DNA from: Aphanomyces cochlioides
Lineage: Eukaryota; Oomycota; Saprolegniomycetes; Saprolegniales; Verrucalvaceae
Direction of reading: 5' to 3'
Length of the DNA stretch: 64,000 nt
Assembly (NCBI GenBank): GCA_019828595.1
Contig: JAHQRK010000003.1
Location: 2,108,001-2,172,000, forward strand
The notes under the pieces were generated by a model. It made no database searches. It was not told where the DNA came from and saw only the letters and a program-made list of their open reading frames with translations. The first letter of the stretch is position 1, and every line of letters starts with the position of its first letter. Positions 1 to 13,300 of the stretch are shown here, piece by piece. The translations under genes were made by a program, and so were the position numbers.

Positions 1-1377
1 CAAGTATATGAAAAATTCATGGAGCAATCGAAGTCTATCTTACGGTTCACCTCAAATCTGGAGAGCTTGTTCGAAGAAATTGCGGCAAGTCCAAGTGATA
101 TTGTGCGACAACAAGCAACGCATCCCCACCGTCAAATTCAATCGAAATTGGCCATATCGGACATTGAAGCAATTATCTCCAAGATATTGAAACCATTTTT
201 CACCTCTGAGCATGAATCATCCTTCTCTTGGGAGCTACATTTGTGCTCATCATTGCCGCTAGATGCGTTGTCACCACAGCTGTTGCGTTTTGCCGTGCAT
301 TTTGTTCTCTTCATGACGACCACGGGCGAAAATTTCGATGCGACGACAGGATATTTGATCCAAAAAGCTTATATTCGGCACTTGATCAAGCACGCTCAAC
401 ATAAACTTGTTGCTTTCTATGCCTCTCGATTACCAGAAGAAGGCCGTGGATCAATCTATGTACAGCTTCTGACAAACATTCGAGATAGCAATTCCCGCTA
501 TCAGTGTCTGCAATATGTCGCAAAGTACTGCTCTCCTCTACTCTTAGCTCAAATCACGAAACACTCTGTGGAGCAAATATTTCAAAAAGAAGATGATGAT
601 ACATTTCGGATTAATGCTCTCGACTTGCTGTGCTTCGAACCGTCGCACCGGGGTGAACTTCTGCGTCAAGCCAACCGTTTGGCACGCCAATTTGTTGTAG
701 AGGACAAACAATCTAGTTTGAAGCCTTTGTTACACGCAGTTCCCGAAGACTCTCTGTCGATTATCAATGAATCATGCAGGGATCATCATTCAACATCTAC
801 GAATGACAAGTCGTCGTTCACTTGGCGTCACTACTTGAATTCGGATGACCAACTTGAGCAAACAATGCGAGAACACCTGTGTTGGAAATCCTTTGTTGAA
901 GCCACTGAAGCTTACGAAGAATGGCGGGAGTGCATCGGTAAAGCACACCACGGTCTTTCCTGCTATGAAGAAGAGGAAAGCATCGTCAAAGGTTTATTAC
1001 ACCACTCAACTACAGCTATCGCTGCACTGTATGATGTCCTGCAATTTGAGGGTGGTTGGCTTCATAGCTGTTCAGAGGGTCCAGTGCCTTGCAGTTCTGT
1101 TCAGACAAGATGTCTTCCTTTCACTGTATTTTCGTTACATCGTGTCTGTGAAGACTCCATCACGTGGATTGGCGGACTACAGTATTATCAATTGACCACT
1201 CGAGATGAAATTGCATTTCTACTTGCTCAAAAAGAAATGATGTTGGCTTCCGTTGTCGCCAACGAATCCTTCAAGGTATATCAATCATTCAGCTCAAGTC
1301 AAATGAAGCATTTGATGAAACTGATTTTGCAAAGTGCATCTCGTATGATTTCTTTGAAAAATTCTATCGTAGTGTAA
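1..1377 (+). CDS. NUP107: Nucleoporin Nup107/Nup84, C-terminal part (cut by window start)
   Basis: Structural subunit of the Y-shaped Nup107-160 scaffold of the nuclear pore. The reading frame is open back to base 1, so the Met at 19 is probably internal and the N-terminal half lies outside the window. About 458 residues are visible, roughly half of the family length (about 900). The helical stretch with YIRHLIKHAQHKLVAFYASR followed by LPEEGR is typical of the Nup84/Nup107 alpha-solenoid, and the rest is alpha-helical with no catalytic motif, as expected for a scaffold protein. The stop lies 13 bp from the stop of the convergent dynein gene, so the two 3' ends must share or overlap their poly(A) signals. 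No intron is needed in the visible part. The family is assigned by recognition of the solenoid segment; other scaffold nucleoporins are less likely. Confidence 0.75.
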   Translation, partial: QVYEKFMEQSKSILRFTSNLESLFEEIAASPSDIVRQQATHPHRQIQSKLAISDIEAIISKILKPFFTSEHESSFSWELHLCSSLPLDALSPQLLRFAVHFVLFMTTTGENFDATTGYLIQKAYIRHLIKHAQHKLVAFYASRLPEEGRGSIYVQLLTNIRDSNSRYQCLQYVAKYCSPLLLAQITKHSVEQIFQKEDDDTFRINALDLLCFEPSHRGELLRQANRLARQFVVEDKQSSLKPLLHAVPEDSLSIINESCRDHHSTSTNDKSSFTWRHYLNSDDQLEQTMREHLCWKSFVEATEAYEEWRECIGKAHHGLSCYEEEESIVKGLLHHSTTAIAALYDVLQFEGGWLHSCSEGPVPCSSVQTRCLPFTVFSLHRVCEDSITWIGGLQYYQLTTRDEIAFLLAQKEMMLASVVANESFKVYQSFSSSQMKHLMKLILQSASRMISLKNSIVV

Positions 1378-1390
1378 TTAAGTTGATAAT

Positions 1391-4300
1391 TTACGCTATA
1401 ACTAAATATGCGTGAGCTAGCAGCCAAATTCGTTCCTCTTCATCCTCAGGCAGATTTGCGCAGAGCGAAAAAACGACTTGCATAGAAGGAACTGCGTCTC
1501 GATAGTTTGTTTGGTGTACTGGCATTTCATACACTTTGCGTGCAGCGGGAATGCCCCCAAATGATTTGATGCAATCCAGAGATTTTGTAACAGTCAAGAG
1601 TATCGGAGGCAACTCTTCAAAACCATTCATATTTGATGGTTTTGTGAATGTCTTAGTCTCTTCGTTCCACGATGCATTATACGCCATGATTCCAGTTAGA
1701 TTGATGTGATTTCCTTGACCTTCAAAATTTAGCACCTGAATGTATTCAACCTTTTGCTGGGACGAGTGGTATTTCATGGGTAACCCGCGGGGAAAGCTCT
1801 CTGCAATAAGAAAAGAGATTCGATAGTGCTCTAACTCGTCTTCGAAGTGCTGTCTGACAGCGTGGTAGGACAGAAGGTTTATTAAGCGTCCTGGATTCAT
1901 AACGGCTGGAAGCCAGTACATCTCTCCACATTTACCTTCATTGACAAGGCGGAAAAAGCTTTTACACCGTTCGACGTGAACGATAAATTGTTTGAACGTT
2001 TTCATCTTGAATTGAGATGCGATGTACCATTTCGGAGGGAATCTACCCAGTAATATACTCTGGACATCTAGATAATGTGTATCCATGTTTTCTAAGTAAA
2101 AATTAATATGCAGCTGAATTTCGCGAAGACAGAGATTAAATGTGGTCCATTCGTTGTAGAAGAAGTCTTCCAATGTAGAGTTTTTGCTAACAAAGTCGTA
2201 TGAAGTGATACTGTCAACGAGTGACGTAAAATTCTTCGCGCATACACTAAGGTCTTTAACCAAAGCTTCTTTGTTGTATTTCATGTCGAAATCCCCACAC
2301 CCTGTAAAGCACTTGCGATAGTCTTCAAAGGAGTCCCCACTTATCAGTAGATGCTTGGGCAGGTACTCCATAAAATCGAAAGCTGATCGTGTACTTAGCC
2401 AATTTTTTGTAGATAGAGAGGTCATTTTAAGGTCTAACGCATGCATTACTTTACCACATTCATGAAGAGTCCAGTTATATAAATGTCGGAAGCGAAAAAT
2501 TCCATCGTCGAGAATGAAATAGACGACATAAGTTTGATACACGCTGTCCAACAACGCAGATTCACTGCATATTCCCTTTGAATAAATGGAAAGTATTCGC
2601 TCGAAAGCAACTTGAAGTGCAGTGTCGCTGAGGTGAAGATCACATTTCGAAATCAGGTATGGTTCGTATTCCTACAATTGCTGTGATATATTATTGTGAC
2701 ATGAGCTTACCTTCAGAATACAGTGGAGGTGGCAGATCATTATAATAATCTTCACTATTTCACGTGAATTCTCTGCGACGTCGAGGGTTTCAGTGCCACT
2801 TAGAAGAATGACACTCAATTGCAATGCCTCAGAAACAGTGCTGACTGGTTGAAAAAAGAATTTCTGTGCCATATTTGACATGATGTTGCTTGGAGCTGGA
2901 GCAATGATCGAGCTCACCAGCCACAAGCGGTGCTGGTGATGTGGATTATCTTGAAAAATATCCTGCCATTTTATACTGAGCCTTGCCAAGTTGCTCTCAT
3001 TAGTTTTATCGACATTGAATATACAAATCCATGTTCCAGATGATGTAGAATGATCAAACTCCTCAATTATTGAGTCGATGGAGTCAAATTTAGCGTCCAT
3101 ACAAGTTATTCTGTGCGATTGGCGATTAGATAATTGTTGAAATCGCATATAAGTTTGCTGTAGGGCGAACAATACACTGGATGTATCTTCAGTGTAGATA
3201 AAAATTGGCACCCCAGGATCAGTTGACTCTTGAATTTTGGAGATAGCTGCCATTATTGGACTTGATGTTTGACGGACAGGAATATCCTCCCAGGCTGAAC
3301 GAATAAGGCTTTCTAATGCCTCGTTCATCCTTGAACTTTTCATGCACGTCAAGAAAACAAACCTGTGGAACAAGATTGCAATGCTCTCCAAATGTTCGAA
3401 TGCACGGGGATCTTCTTTGTCTTGTGCAATGTAAGATTCATGCGTGAGAGCATAGTCGTACATATACTCAAACCCTTCGTGTTTAGCTATAGAACACAAG
3501 TTTGTCCAAACTACTTTGCTTACCCAAGATGGCCGTCGCAATTGATCGACACCACTGACGTGGAATAAATAAGTTTGATTGTCCATGATGGTAACAACAT
3601 CCTGTAGCAGGGCGCATGTTGCTTGGCAAGCTCGTCTCCGAGTGGGATGATGGAGAATTCTTTTCATCGCGACAACAAAACGCCACAATTGTATGTGTCT
3701 TGAGTGTAGCGTTTTACTCATAGTGTTGGAAAGGTCATGGAGTAATGCCTTCCGCGTGGATAGTAATAATTCAGATAGTTCGCTATAGTGCCCTACATTT
3801 CCTTGGACTTCTTGAACCACCGAAGCATGTCCGTGAGTCTTCTTCGTCAATGAGTCGTTGATTGACTTTGCTTCTGCGTTTTCTTTCATGTTTTTCCATT
3901 TGCTTTTCAACAGTACCAAACACTTTTTCAGAGGCAAAAGAAAGTCATTGATGTGAAAGTCATAATTCTTGTTTACAATACCCATACTTAGACTGCTGTC
4001 AAATGTCAATGCAACTATCGGAACCACAGAACTTGCCACTAAATCAAATGCACTCTCCAAACTTGAAGTAGTGGCAGCTTTTTTCATATCGCGACGATCG
4101 TTCGAGTCGTTAAGTGTATTCAACGTTGTCATGACATCTTCCCAATCGATGTTTCCTGCCATGCCAGAGATTCTATTTAGTAGATTATTTTCAGCTGTAT
4201 TTGCATCAAGAAAAGAGGAAGCATATTCGTCATATATTTGCTTGTGAGTCAAGCTTTCATTTTCATCCCATAAAGCTAAACAAGCATGTCGAAAATACTC

Positions 4301-7300
4301 GTTCGCGTCAATATCACTTAGGCTGAAGTTTACGATATGAAAGTTTTTATAAACTTCAGCTGAAAATTTGGGATATCGCAAGGGCGTTGTGAAGAATACC
4401 ATCCAAGAATGCGGTATTTTTTCATATTTGTCGTCTATACAGATGCAGCGAAGTCCGTCATTGCTGACTTGAAGTTTAAGGAAATGTTCGACTGGGCCAG
4501 AAAAGTTGCATTCGATGTTTTCAATAAGAAGTGGGCAATTAGCTTTTAAGGAGCGGTGAGTTGCACGTTGTAAAGCATCATCAATGCAAGGCGTGCAAAT
4601 GATTATTCCTCGATACAAAGATTTCAACCAAGATGTCCCCACGCCTTCAGGATCCATTAATATAGCCCACTTAGCAATCGAAGGAACAGTATTCAGAGTA
4701 GCAAATGCACCCGAGACAAAGAACGAGCTTCTGGGTAAGCCTACTAAGTGCCAGTATTCTTTTGTTAGATTGTTTTCAAGGAAATAACCAAAACAAATCT
4801 CCGGTGGTGCGGGGATAGCACGAGCTTCAAGTATGGAGCGAATACTATTGAAAGCTGCACAGCGTTGAGAACATGTTGTGCTTTGAAAATAAACCATCAA
4901 GGATGCAGCGAATGCGCTCATTGCTGGAAGCCAGTTGATTTTCATTTGTTCGTCCTCAAGCGTCTCTTTCCACTTTCCAGTATATTTTTCTAGATTAGCT
5001 TTTACGTTCACAATAACTTGCTTTTGTTGCTGAAACATTATTAGCTTTTGTTCGAGTGCAAAAATGTCATATTTCTGTGAATCTTGGTCAGCTTTCATCA
5101 TACCAACTTGATTACCCATTTTCATATACTGTTTACGCATACCAATTTCCTTGTCTCGAATTGTCTCCAACTTTTCACAAGTCTGCTTATATTGGGCTTT
5201 GGTGTAATCTTGTTCCAGAACTGCTGCTTGACAGTCAATGATCCCTTCCAGTAACAACCTGAATGCTTTAAAACAAGAAGAAAGATTCGTGTCGTCAGAC
5301 TCCAAGGCGTTAATCGTGTGCTTAATTGTCGAGATTTCTGGTGAGGGAATACAAAACACTGGGGATTGAAGCATTTGCACTAGAATATGACGGACACTAC
5401 CTTTGTCAACTAGAGCATCATCACTGCCATGTTCAGCATAAGCGACATCATTTTGGGACTTGGCATGTCGTAACATCTTTACCAAAGTCTTATATATTTG
5501 GCGTGCATAGCCTGTTGGTATTTTAGATGATCGATGCTCATCGAGCCAAGGATCGCGATGCCTCAGGACATCTTGTATTCGTTTGTGGAGTTCAACTTCA
5601 ATTGGCTTCATGTTTGAGGATAATTTAGCTGCTAATATATTCATTTCACGTTCTTCTCGCTGAAAGTCTTCTAAAAGCCCTCTCATAATGCCGCTCACTT
5701 CACTGTAGCTGCTCTCCAAGTATGACAATGATTTGATAGTGTTGTTGGAATTCTGTCTCTTCATATCAAGAATGGATACCAAATCTTTCAGTTCAATATC
5801 CAAGTCATGCCTATTTGATGCCACAGTGGTTGTAAAGGTTAAGGCCTTTGCTAGTAAGTGCTCTATTTCCTTTTTGCGGCTAGTCATGAAGAGCAATATC
5901 TCGACTAACGTATGAGCAAAATTTTCAGGAGGTATTACAAAATTGACATCATGCAGTCTAAACTGATTGGTGAAGCGCTCATTTGATGCTTGAATTTCAG
6001 AATATGCTTGCACTATTTTGTCTCGAATCGGGCTTTTATTGATAATTTCCATCAAGATTTTATTTCGCACGATATGATTGCTTTCGGCAGAGTCCATTCG
6101 ATTATGACACCACAAAATATGGCTTTGTTGATACAATTGAGGTCGTGCGCATAAAAATGGATATTGTTGACCTGCATCTGTTGTATTTGAAAACATAGAC
6201 GATCCACTTTCAAAAGCAAAGATATAAAACCGACGGCATTGATTCCTGGACTTTCGGTGCTTATGAAGGTGAAGCTCGCTTAACTTATTCCAAATAGCAC
6301 AAGGTATTTTTGCAGCATCTGGAAAGTAGAGTATAATATTTGACTCCTGCTGAGTTGTCTCTTCGATCAAGGGAAATACGTCATCTTCTATATGAGTCTC
6401 AAAACGATATTCAACAATTTTACTTGCAAGCTCTAATATACCAATAAGTTGTTCTTTGTCACTCGGAGCACCGAATATGAATATGCAATTTTCAGTTAAT
6501 AACCGTGTAGGCAATACTAGTACACGAAGTATTTTAGTCAAAAAGCCAGCGCCTACATTCGAAAAATTTCGTTCACTGGGATAGTTAGTTCTCTTCATCC
6601 AGATGCCAAGTGTATCCAAAATGTATTTTACACGAAAAATTTCTTCGTAACAATTGATTCGGTTAACATTTGGGCTGAACATGAGCGGATTTAGGCGAAA
6701 AGTAGAAGTCAATTTCTCTGCGGCAACATTTCCAAAGGCCGACAAACACACTGAGCTCAATTTTTGTCGGAACCATTGAACCGAGTCAGAGGTGTGAAGA
6801 ACATCTTCGAATTCTCTTTGACACTCATGTCCCCACAACGCGTATAGCCCAGTTGAAGCATACACATCCGCCGGTATCGAGTACACTATCTTCATTACGT
6901 CAAGACCACGAGACAAAATATTCCAACCAAGGGTGGGTTTTTGCAAAAGTTCGTGAACTAACTTCGACATTGCAATTGCCAAGGCTGCGTCGTGCCGATA
7001 AGGTGAACCAGCGTTCAGGAGATTTTGCGATGAGGAAAATATTGTAGCTAAATCACTCGCAGTATAAGATGATAAATGTATTTCTAAAAAGTGACGAAGA
7101 TTGCGCTCTCGCACGGGTTGTGCGGGGTAAGGTGCCCTCATGGTAGCAACAAACATAGCACTTGGTAAAGCAATCGCTCTATTTTTTACTAGCCATGTTT
7201 GGTTTGATTCACACCATTCGCGAACGTATTCCAAACCAGCTTCGTCGCTTAGGTGGATATCCTCGAGGCATATCAAATGCTTGAAATTTCCAGCGGTACC

Positions 7301-10300
7301 ATAACAATTTTGTCGAATTTCGAGTAGGGATTCCAACACCTTGAGTTTATTATTGTGAGACGTTTGGTTTTGCCATGCTAATATCATGTGTACATTCAAT
7401 CTTGTATCTGCGCAGGCTTGAACTAACAAAGACTTTCCGCATGATTGATCACCCTTAAATAAAATTGGTGTTGATTTAACATTACCAGGCATTACATGGC
7501 GAAGGAAGTAATATCCAATTGAGAAGTTGGCATGAGGTACTATGACATCACACAGATGGGGAGAAAATCTAGTTTGCAAATCGCTCCATAAAGACCATCG
7601 ATATGATGTCACATCGAAAAAAAAATCGAATACTGACTTGTCGGGGTGTAGGAGAAAGGGTAGATCTGGCGCAAAAATGATATTACTCCCAGCTTGGAAG
7701 GAATCCTTCAGCGAATCACTGAACGTATTTTTGCCATCAGCATCTATAATGTGTGACCCGACGCACCATATCGTCGCGAAGATGAAGCAGCCTTGAAGAA
7801 GTGCACCTAATCGAATATCATGACCCAACCAGCTTCCTGCTGCATTTCCGAGAGCGTCAACAAACTTACACACTGACAGTGTTATTTGAGTTAAGTTCAA
7901 GGGTTGCAAAAACTTTGGCGGTATATTCGAGAAAATTGTAGAAATGATTGAGAAAGCAACTTCGTGAAACGATGATCGCTGTTTTTTGTCAAACGAAGGC
8001 AAACTGCTGCGGAACCACTGATTCAAAATATCATTCCATGCCAAGCGTTGTGTATCAAGAAATATATGACCACATAGGGAAACAAAGGCAGGACACGATG
8101 TGGCAATACTATCAGTTTCAAATATAAAGCGCCATTTTTTATTCAATTGATCTGTCAAATCGAATGCTCGAATGTTCATTTGTTGCTCAAAAAAGGCAAG
8201 AATAGAGTCCGACACACTCTCAGTTACAAGGCCGTCCAACACAATCCATGTGGTTGTGTTCGGAACCATATTTGCTTGTTGGATTATGTCATGCAACAAA
8301 GGGGGATGCAAAGCGTCGTGGCACCCGTAGTAAGATCCAAATAGGTTTTCAACGGCACCAGTATATATTCGGAATACCTGCGTTCACTTATTATGCATTC
8401 TATTTTGAAGACAATACCGTTATCGTCTGAGACTTTAGAGCAAGCGGTAAAATGGAAGATGCAGTGTCTATGAGCAATGTCTTTCCCGATATTGATGCAC
8501 CTGAGATGATAGTGCAGGCAAAAATATCGGTATTGTCGCTTAGTTGATGAACTTTTGAAAGAAAGTAATCGGAGCGTACGACGCAATCACTCCTCAGGTA
8601 GGAAGACATCCTGGATGATAATTTTCTTCGCAAACCATCGTAGCTGGATTCATCGTGTTGGGATACACACTTGAAAATGTCTCGCAGACATTTTTCGCCA
8701 ATAACACCATCTACAACTCTTTTTAGTGATTTCCGACTATTATTTTACCATCAGTTGATAGGCTTTGGAATATGTTTGTTCGAATGGCTGTTGAAATAGC
8801 ATTGCACTCGATTGCCATAATATGTTCATTCGATTTCTCAACAGGGCGACACAAGTACTTTGAAGCAGCCTTGATTACTTTAAAAACGGTAGTACGGTTG
8901 TGTGAAATATCGTTTTGGTGAAGAGATGCGAATTTCTGTACAAGCATCACCTCCAAAAACATTTGAATTCGTTTCCCAATAGACTGAAAATTCCTAGCAC
9001 ATTTAAGATGGCAAATATGTTTAAGTCTTACTTGAATCCAAAGACGTACAATATATGCATTGTGTAGTAAGAAAGAGAGGGTACGACGAGAGTCCATGGC
9101 AAAAATGAGCAAGTTGGTAGATTTGACAAGGATGATTCTTGATTTTGAGTAATTGTGATGAAGAAATTGAATGATGCGTCTATGTTAATTTTGGGAAGGA
9201 AAGGTACTCTTGAAATAATCGATTGATCAAACATACTAGTCGACAAATATAACATTAATTGTGCCAAGGTTGAAAGAACAGATGGTAAAGCTTTGTTTAC
9301 ATGCTTGAATAGGAACCAAGATCCAGTTTCAGCTGCTCCTCTAAGAATATTCCCAATTGTTTTCCAAATAGTTTCTTTCGAGCAGAATTGCACTGTCAGC
9401 ATAGCTCCCATGAGCTGAGAAAATGACGCAAGGGTGCTTGAGTTATGCTCACCTTGTAATGTAATGCCTTTCATACTGCGCATAGCTGTGAAGACATTGT
9501 ACAGGTTCTTGTCAGTTTCTATGTTGAGTTGTGGATGCCACATGCACTTGAATTCGTTGTGGTAGGGTTCAGCACAGTCTAAAACATGAACATCATGTGA
9601 GTAGTGCATGGTTTCACAATCTCGCAAGTAGCGTCTTGGGCACATGAGCCACTCATAAGACGTTGCTGAGCAACCTGCGAGAGCCTTTGTTTTGTACTTG
9701 AGACTCAATACTTCGGTGAGAATCGTTGCGGCTTGGAAATGTGAGTCTTCCCTCTGAACGTTCGAGATCAATTTGTGTTCAATTTTATCAAGTTCATTTG
9801 AGACGACTTCTAGGCCAGGAGAATCCAGCGCATTCTCCATTACAGCTGTCCAAATCACATGTATTCCAACTGTAATTGCCTGAAGGGGGACAATCAAATC
9901 ACACACCTCGCTCATAGTTCTTTCGAGGCAAGCTGCTAACACAGCTTGGCTCACTGAAGCCTTAATACAACTCTCAACTTTACAAAGCAACTGTACAACG
10001 TCAATCAACCACCCATCATGTCCACTCATGGAAATCGGGACTGGATTTACGAATATTATACTGTCGCCATTTGTTAATTCCATTCCATTGATATATGAAT
10101 CACTCGAATTAAAATGAAGTATGCCTTCAAAAAGCCCATTTAAGTTCAATGGAAGCTGGTGAATTGAACGCGCAGCAAGTATCTTTGCCAAGTCATAGTT
10201 TGACACAAGATACAGCTTGGGAAAAAGTTCCCTTTTCGATTCAACCAAAGAAGTTACACTTTTTGACAAGTTTTGCAGAATCGCCAAAGATACTTCCAAT

Positions 10301-13300
10301 GATTCCTACCTTAATTTGTAAATTCATTGGCTAAATTGTATCGTACCTTTAAATTGTCAGTGTCTGTAACTTTTGCGAGAGAAGAATTTCCCTTAAATTT
10401 GTCCATAATTCCACGCCAAATCATTTCCACTTTAGAAAAATCTTGGTGTGCATTGTCGCGCTCATTATGCCCATAAAAATAGAGTTCAAGTGATTTCCAT
10501 AATGTTTGTACTTGCTTCCAAGTCCGCATTAATCCCTGAGCATGTACCAATTTAACTTTCCAGTCTTTCAAATCATCTTGAATAGAGGTTATGTCGTAGT
10601 CACTTTGTTCAATTTGGCATATTGATATCAATTGGTCATCAATTAGAGTGATACAGGGTGCGAAATCTGACACAACATATGTCGTCTTGAGTGAGTACTT
10701 CTCTAAGTGAAGACTAGGCTTGTTCCATTCGAGCTTCATTTCTTCCAAGTTTTGTTCCAGACAAAATTCGTTTGTAGCCTTTGCGAAAATTGCTTCAACC
10801 TTATCCATCTGAGATAAAATACCCAGGGAAACCAGATCGTCAAGAGTAAAACGAAGTTTGTCATCATTGACAACAGCCAAAACCGAACTGAATTTTAGTA
10901 ACTCGAGCACTTTAAGCCAGTGCCGCCTTTTCATTGCTCCAGTTGCAGCCATTTCTATTATAGGTAATCGAATAGAGAACATTGCCAATTCAGATTCTAA
11001 AACCGCAACTACCTCGAGCAGTTTGCATTTCGCTCCAAGTTGCGACTTTATGCTGACCAACTGCTGCTTCCAAAATGCTATTTTGCTCAAGATTTCATTT
11101 GCGTCGCACATTTCAAATGGTGTCTTGGACCAAGACGATATGGACTGAATAAAATCAGAGGCAATCGTCCAGAAGAGGTAGTATGGCTCTAGCAATGAGG
11201 TCAGGTTTGCTGCATTTGTGAATTCTGTTGTCTTCCATCCCAGTACTCGTTCTCTTTGAGCAAAATTTTCCATTTTCTTTGCACTTTCTTCGACCTTTTC
11301 GCGTAAGTTTTGAGCTTCATCTGCACAGCTTTCGACACAATCTCTCGTCCAGTCACATTTCATGGTTAACTCGATTATGGCATCCTTCAGCTCGAATAAA
11401 TCGTTTTCAAACAAATGCCTTTCTTCGATGAGTGAATTTGTAAGTGCAATTTTCTTATATTCGCAAGCTTCTCTGCATTCCTTGGCGAGATGTGACACAA
11501 CTTGGGGCAATTTGCGCAAGTTCAAATGATGGTTCATGATCGAATCGTCGATATGCTTGCCTGTCGGTGCTCCCAAAATTTCTATAATCCCAAACCGTCC
11601 ATCAATACAAAAAAATGAGCTCGAACGTATTTCGATAATAGCATCGATATTGTCCAATAAATTCCAAAGAATATCCAAATTTCCTTCGTTATCTGGCGTC
11701 ATGGCAAGCATATCCATGTCTTTTTGATAGTCATTCATAAGTGTAATCTCCAGCTGATGGCAATTGGCACAAAGTATATATAGAGTGAGTTCTATTGCAT
11801 CGCCGATATCTTTCAGTAGAGTCTATGTGATAATTAATAAGATTGCTGTGAAACGCGAATACATCTTCAAGGATTGAAGTTGAAACAGCAAAAAAATTAT
11901 TCTGGGTAATGTCGTTGGAAAGCATTTCGACCTGGATAAAGTTATTACCAAACGATTCGTAACCTCACCTTTGGTACAATACTGTGGAGCCACCGTAACT
12001 TGTCTGTGATTTCAAGAAATGTAGTTTCGGGAAGGAAGTGGGTTGATTTCTGGCGGCAAAACTCTCCTAGTAATGACAATTGAAGCTGCAAGTCGTCAGA
12101 AAAGGCCTGCAGTTTGTTCAATTGTAAAACTGTAGACGCAATTGAATTGGATAAATTCTCTTTCAGCTGGGCAGTAACTCTCTCAGCAAGTCCAGATATC
12201 CCTTGGGCCTGTACCTGTATTTAATGCAATCAATAGTCTCAGATTACCTTCTCAAGCAAAGGAACCCTCTTGTTTCCGTTTCTTTTGTCCTCAAACTCGC
12301 CTTCAATGCAAGACAAGCTCATGCACTTAGTCTTTGCAGAAGAAACTACATTCTCGATGGTTGGGATTATTTCATCCAGAGATGGATTAACTTTGAGCTT
12401 TATGGGGTGATTTTTATCAAGTAAAGGTACGACCGAGACTTTGAGTACTTGAGGTTTTAACCGAGGAGAACACACGAGTTTCCAACCATTTTTGCGAATT
12501 GTTGAGACTTGCCTGTTCTTTATACTTTCAGGGGCTTCGGCACACCGATTACCAAACACAGCATCAATTACTTCAGGTATAGCCTTTGATAACTAAGCAT
12601 CAGGTCATTTCTGACTTGAACAATTCCAGAAGTACCACTTTGCTGAAATGGGTGGCCACGATGTAGTCGACGCGTTTGATAAGTTGTGTGAGTTTTGGAA
12701 ATGAATCATAAATTAGAGTGAACTGCTCAACAACCTGCACGATCTGCGACAGCATGGTGAATATCAGCTTAGAATTACCATACCTGCTGCCGCCATTCAA
12801 ACTTTACAGTGGTCAGCGCATCCCTTAGACTTTCTTGATGAAGTGCCACGTATTCATCCAAACTGAATGGTGGGTGACGTTTATGTCGCTGTATATTCTT
12901 CAGTAAAACTCAAACTTATAAACTTACATTTGAGTCATAATCGCTTGGTACTTCATAGAATAGCTTCAGTGATTGCAATGATTTGTGACAAATTCGTAAA
13001 ATATCATGAAAGAGTCTCAAACATGCTTGGTTTGACTCCATGAGTTCTGTCTGGATCTTTATTTTCACATTGCGGTAGTCGAATTGTCTTCCTCTTAATT
13101 GAACATGCGCAAGCCTGATCTTTTTCCTTGCTTGGATGTACTCTTGAACTAGAGGCGACCGTAATGATTTGTTCTTAACATTAAATTTGCATATTGCCAA
13201 GACGTTTCTGTACTCTTCGTCAACAGTATTCAGCAGCGAGGTCAGAAAAGCCGCGTATACACGTAATGTCTTAGCGGTATTTCCCATAGACCTTAAAGCC

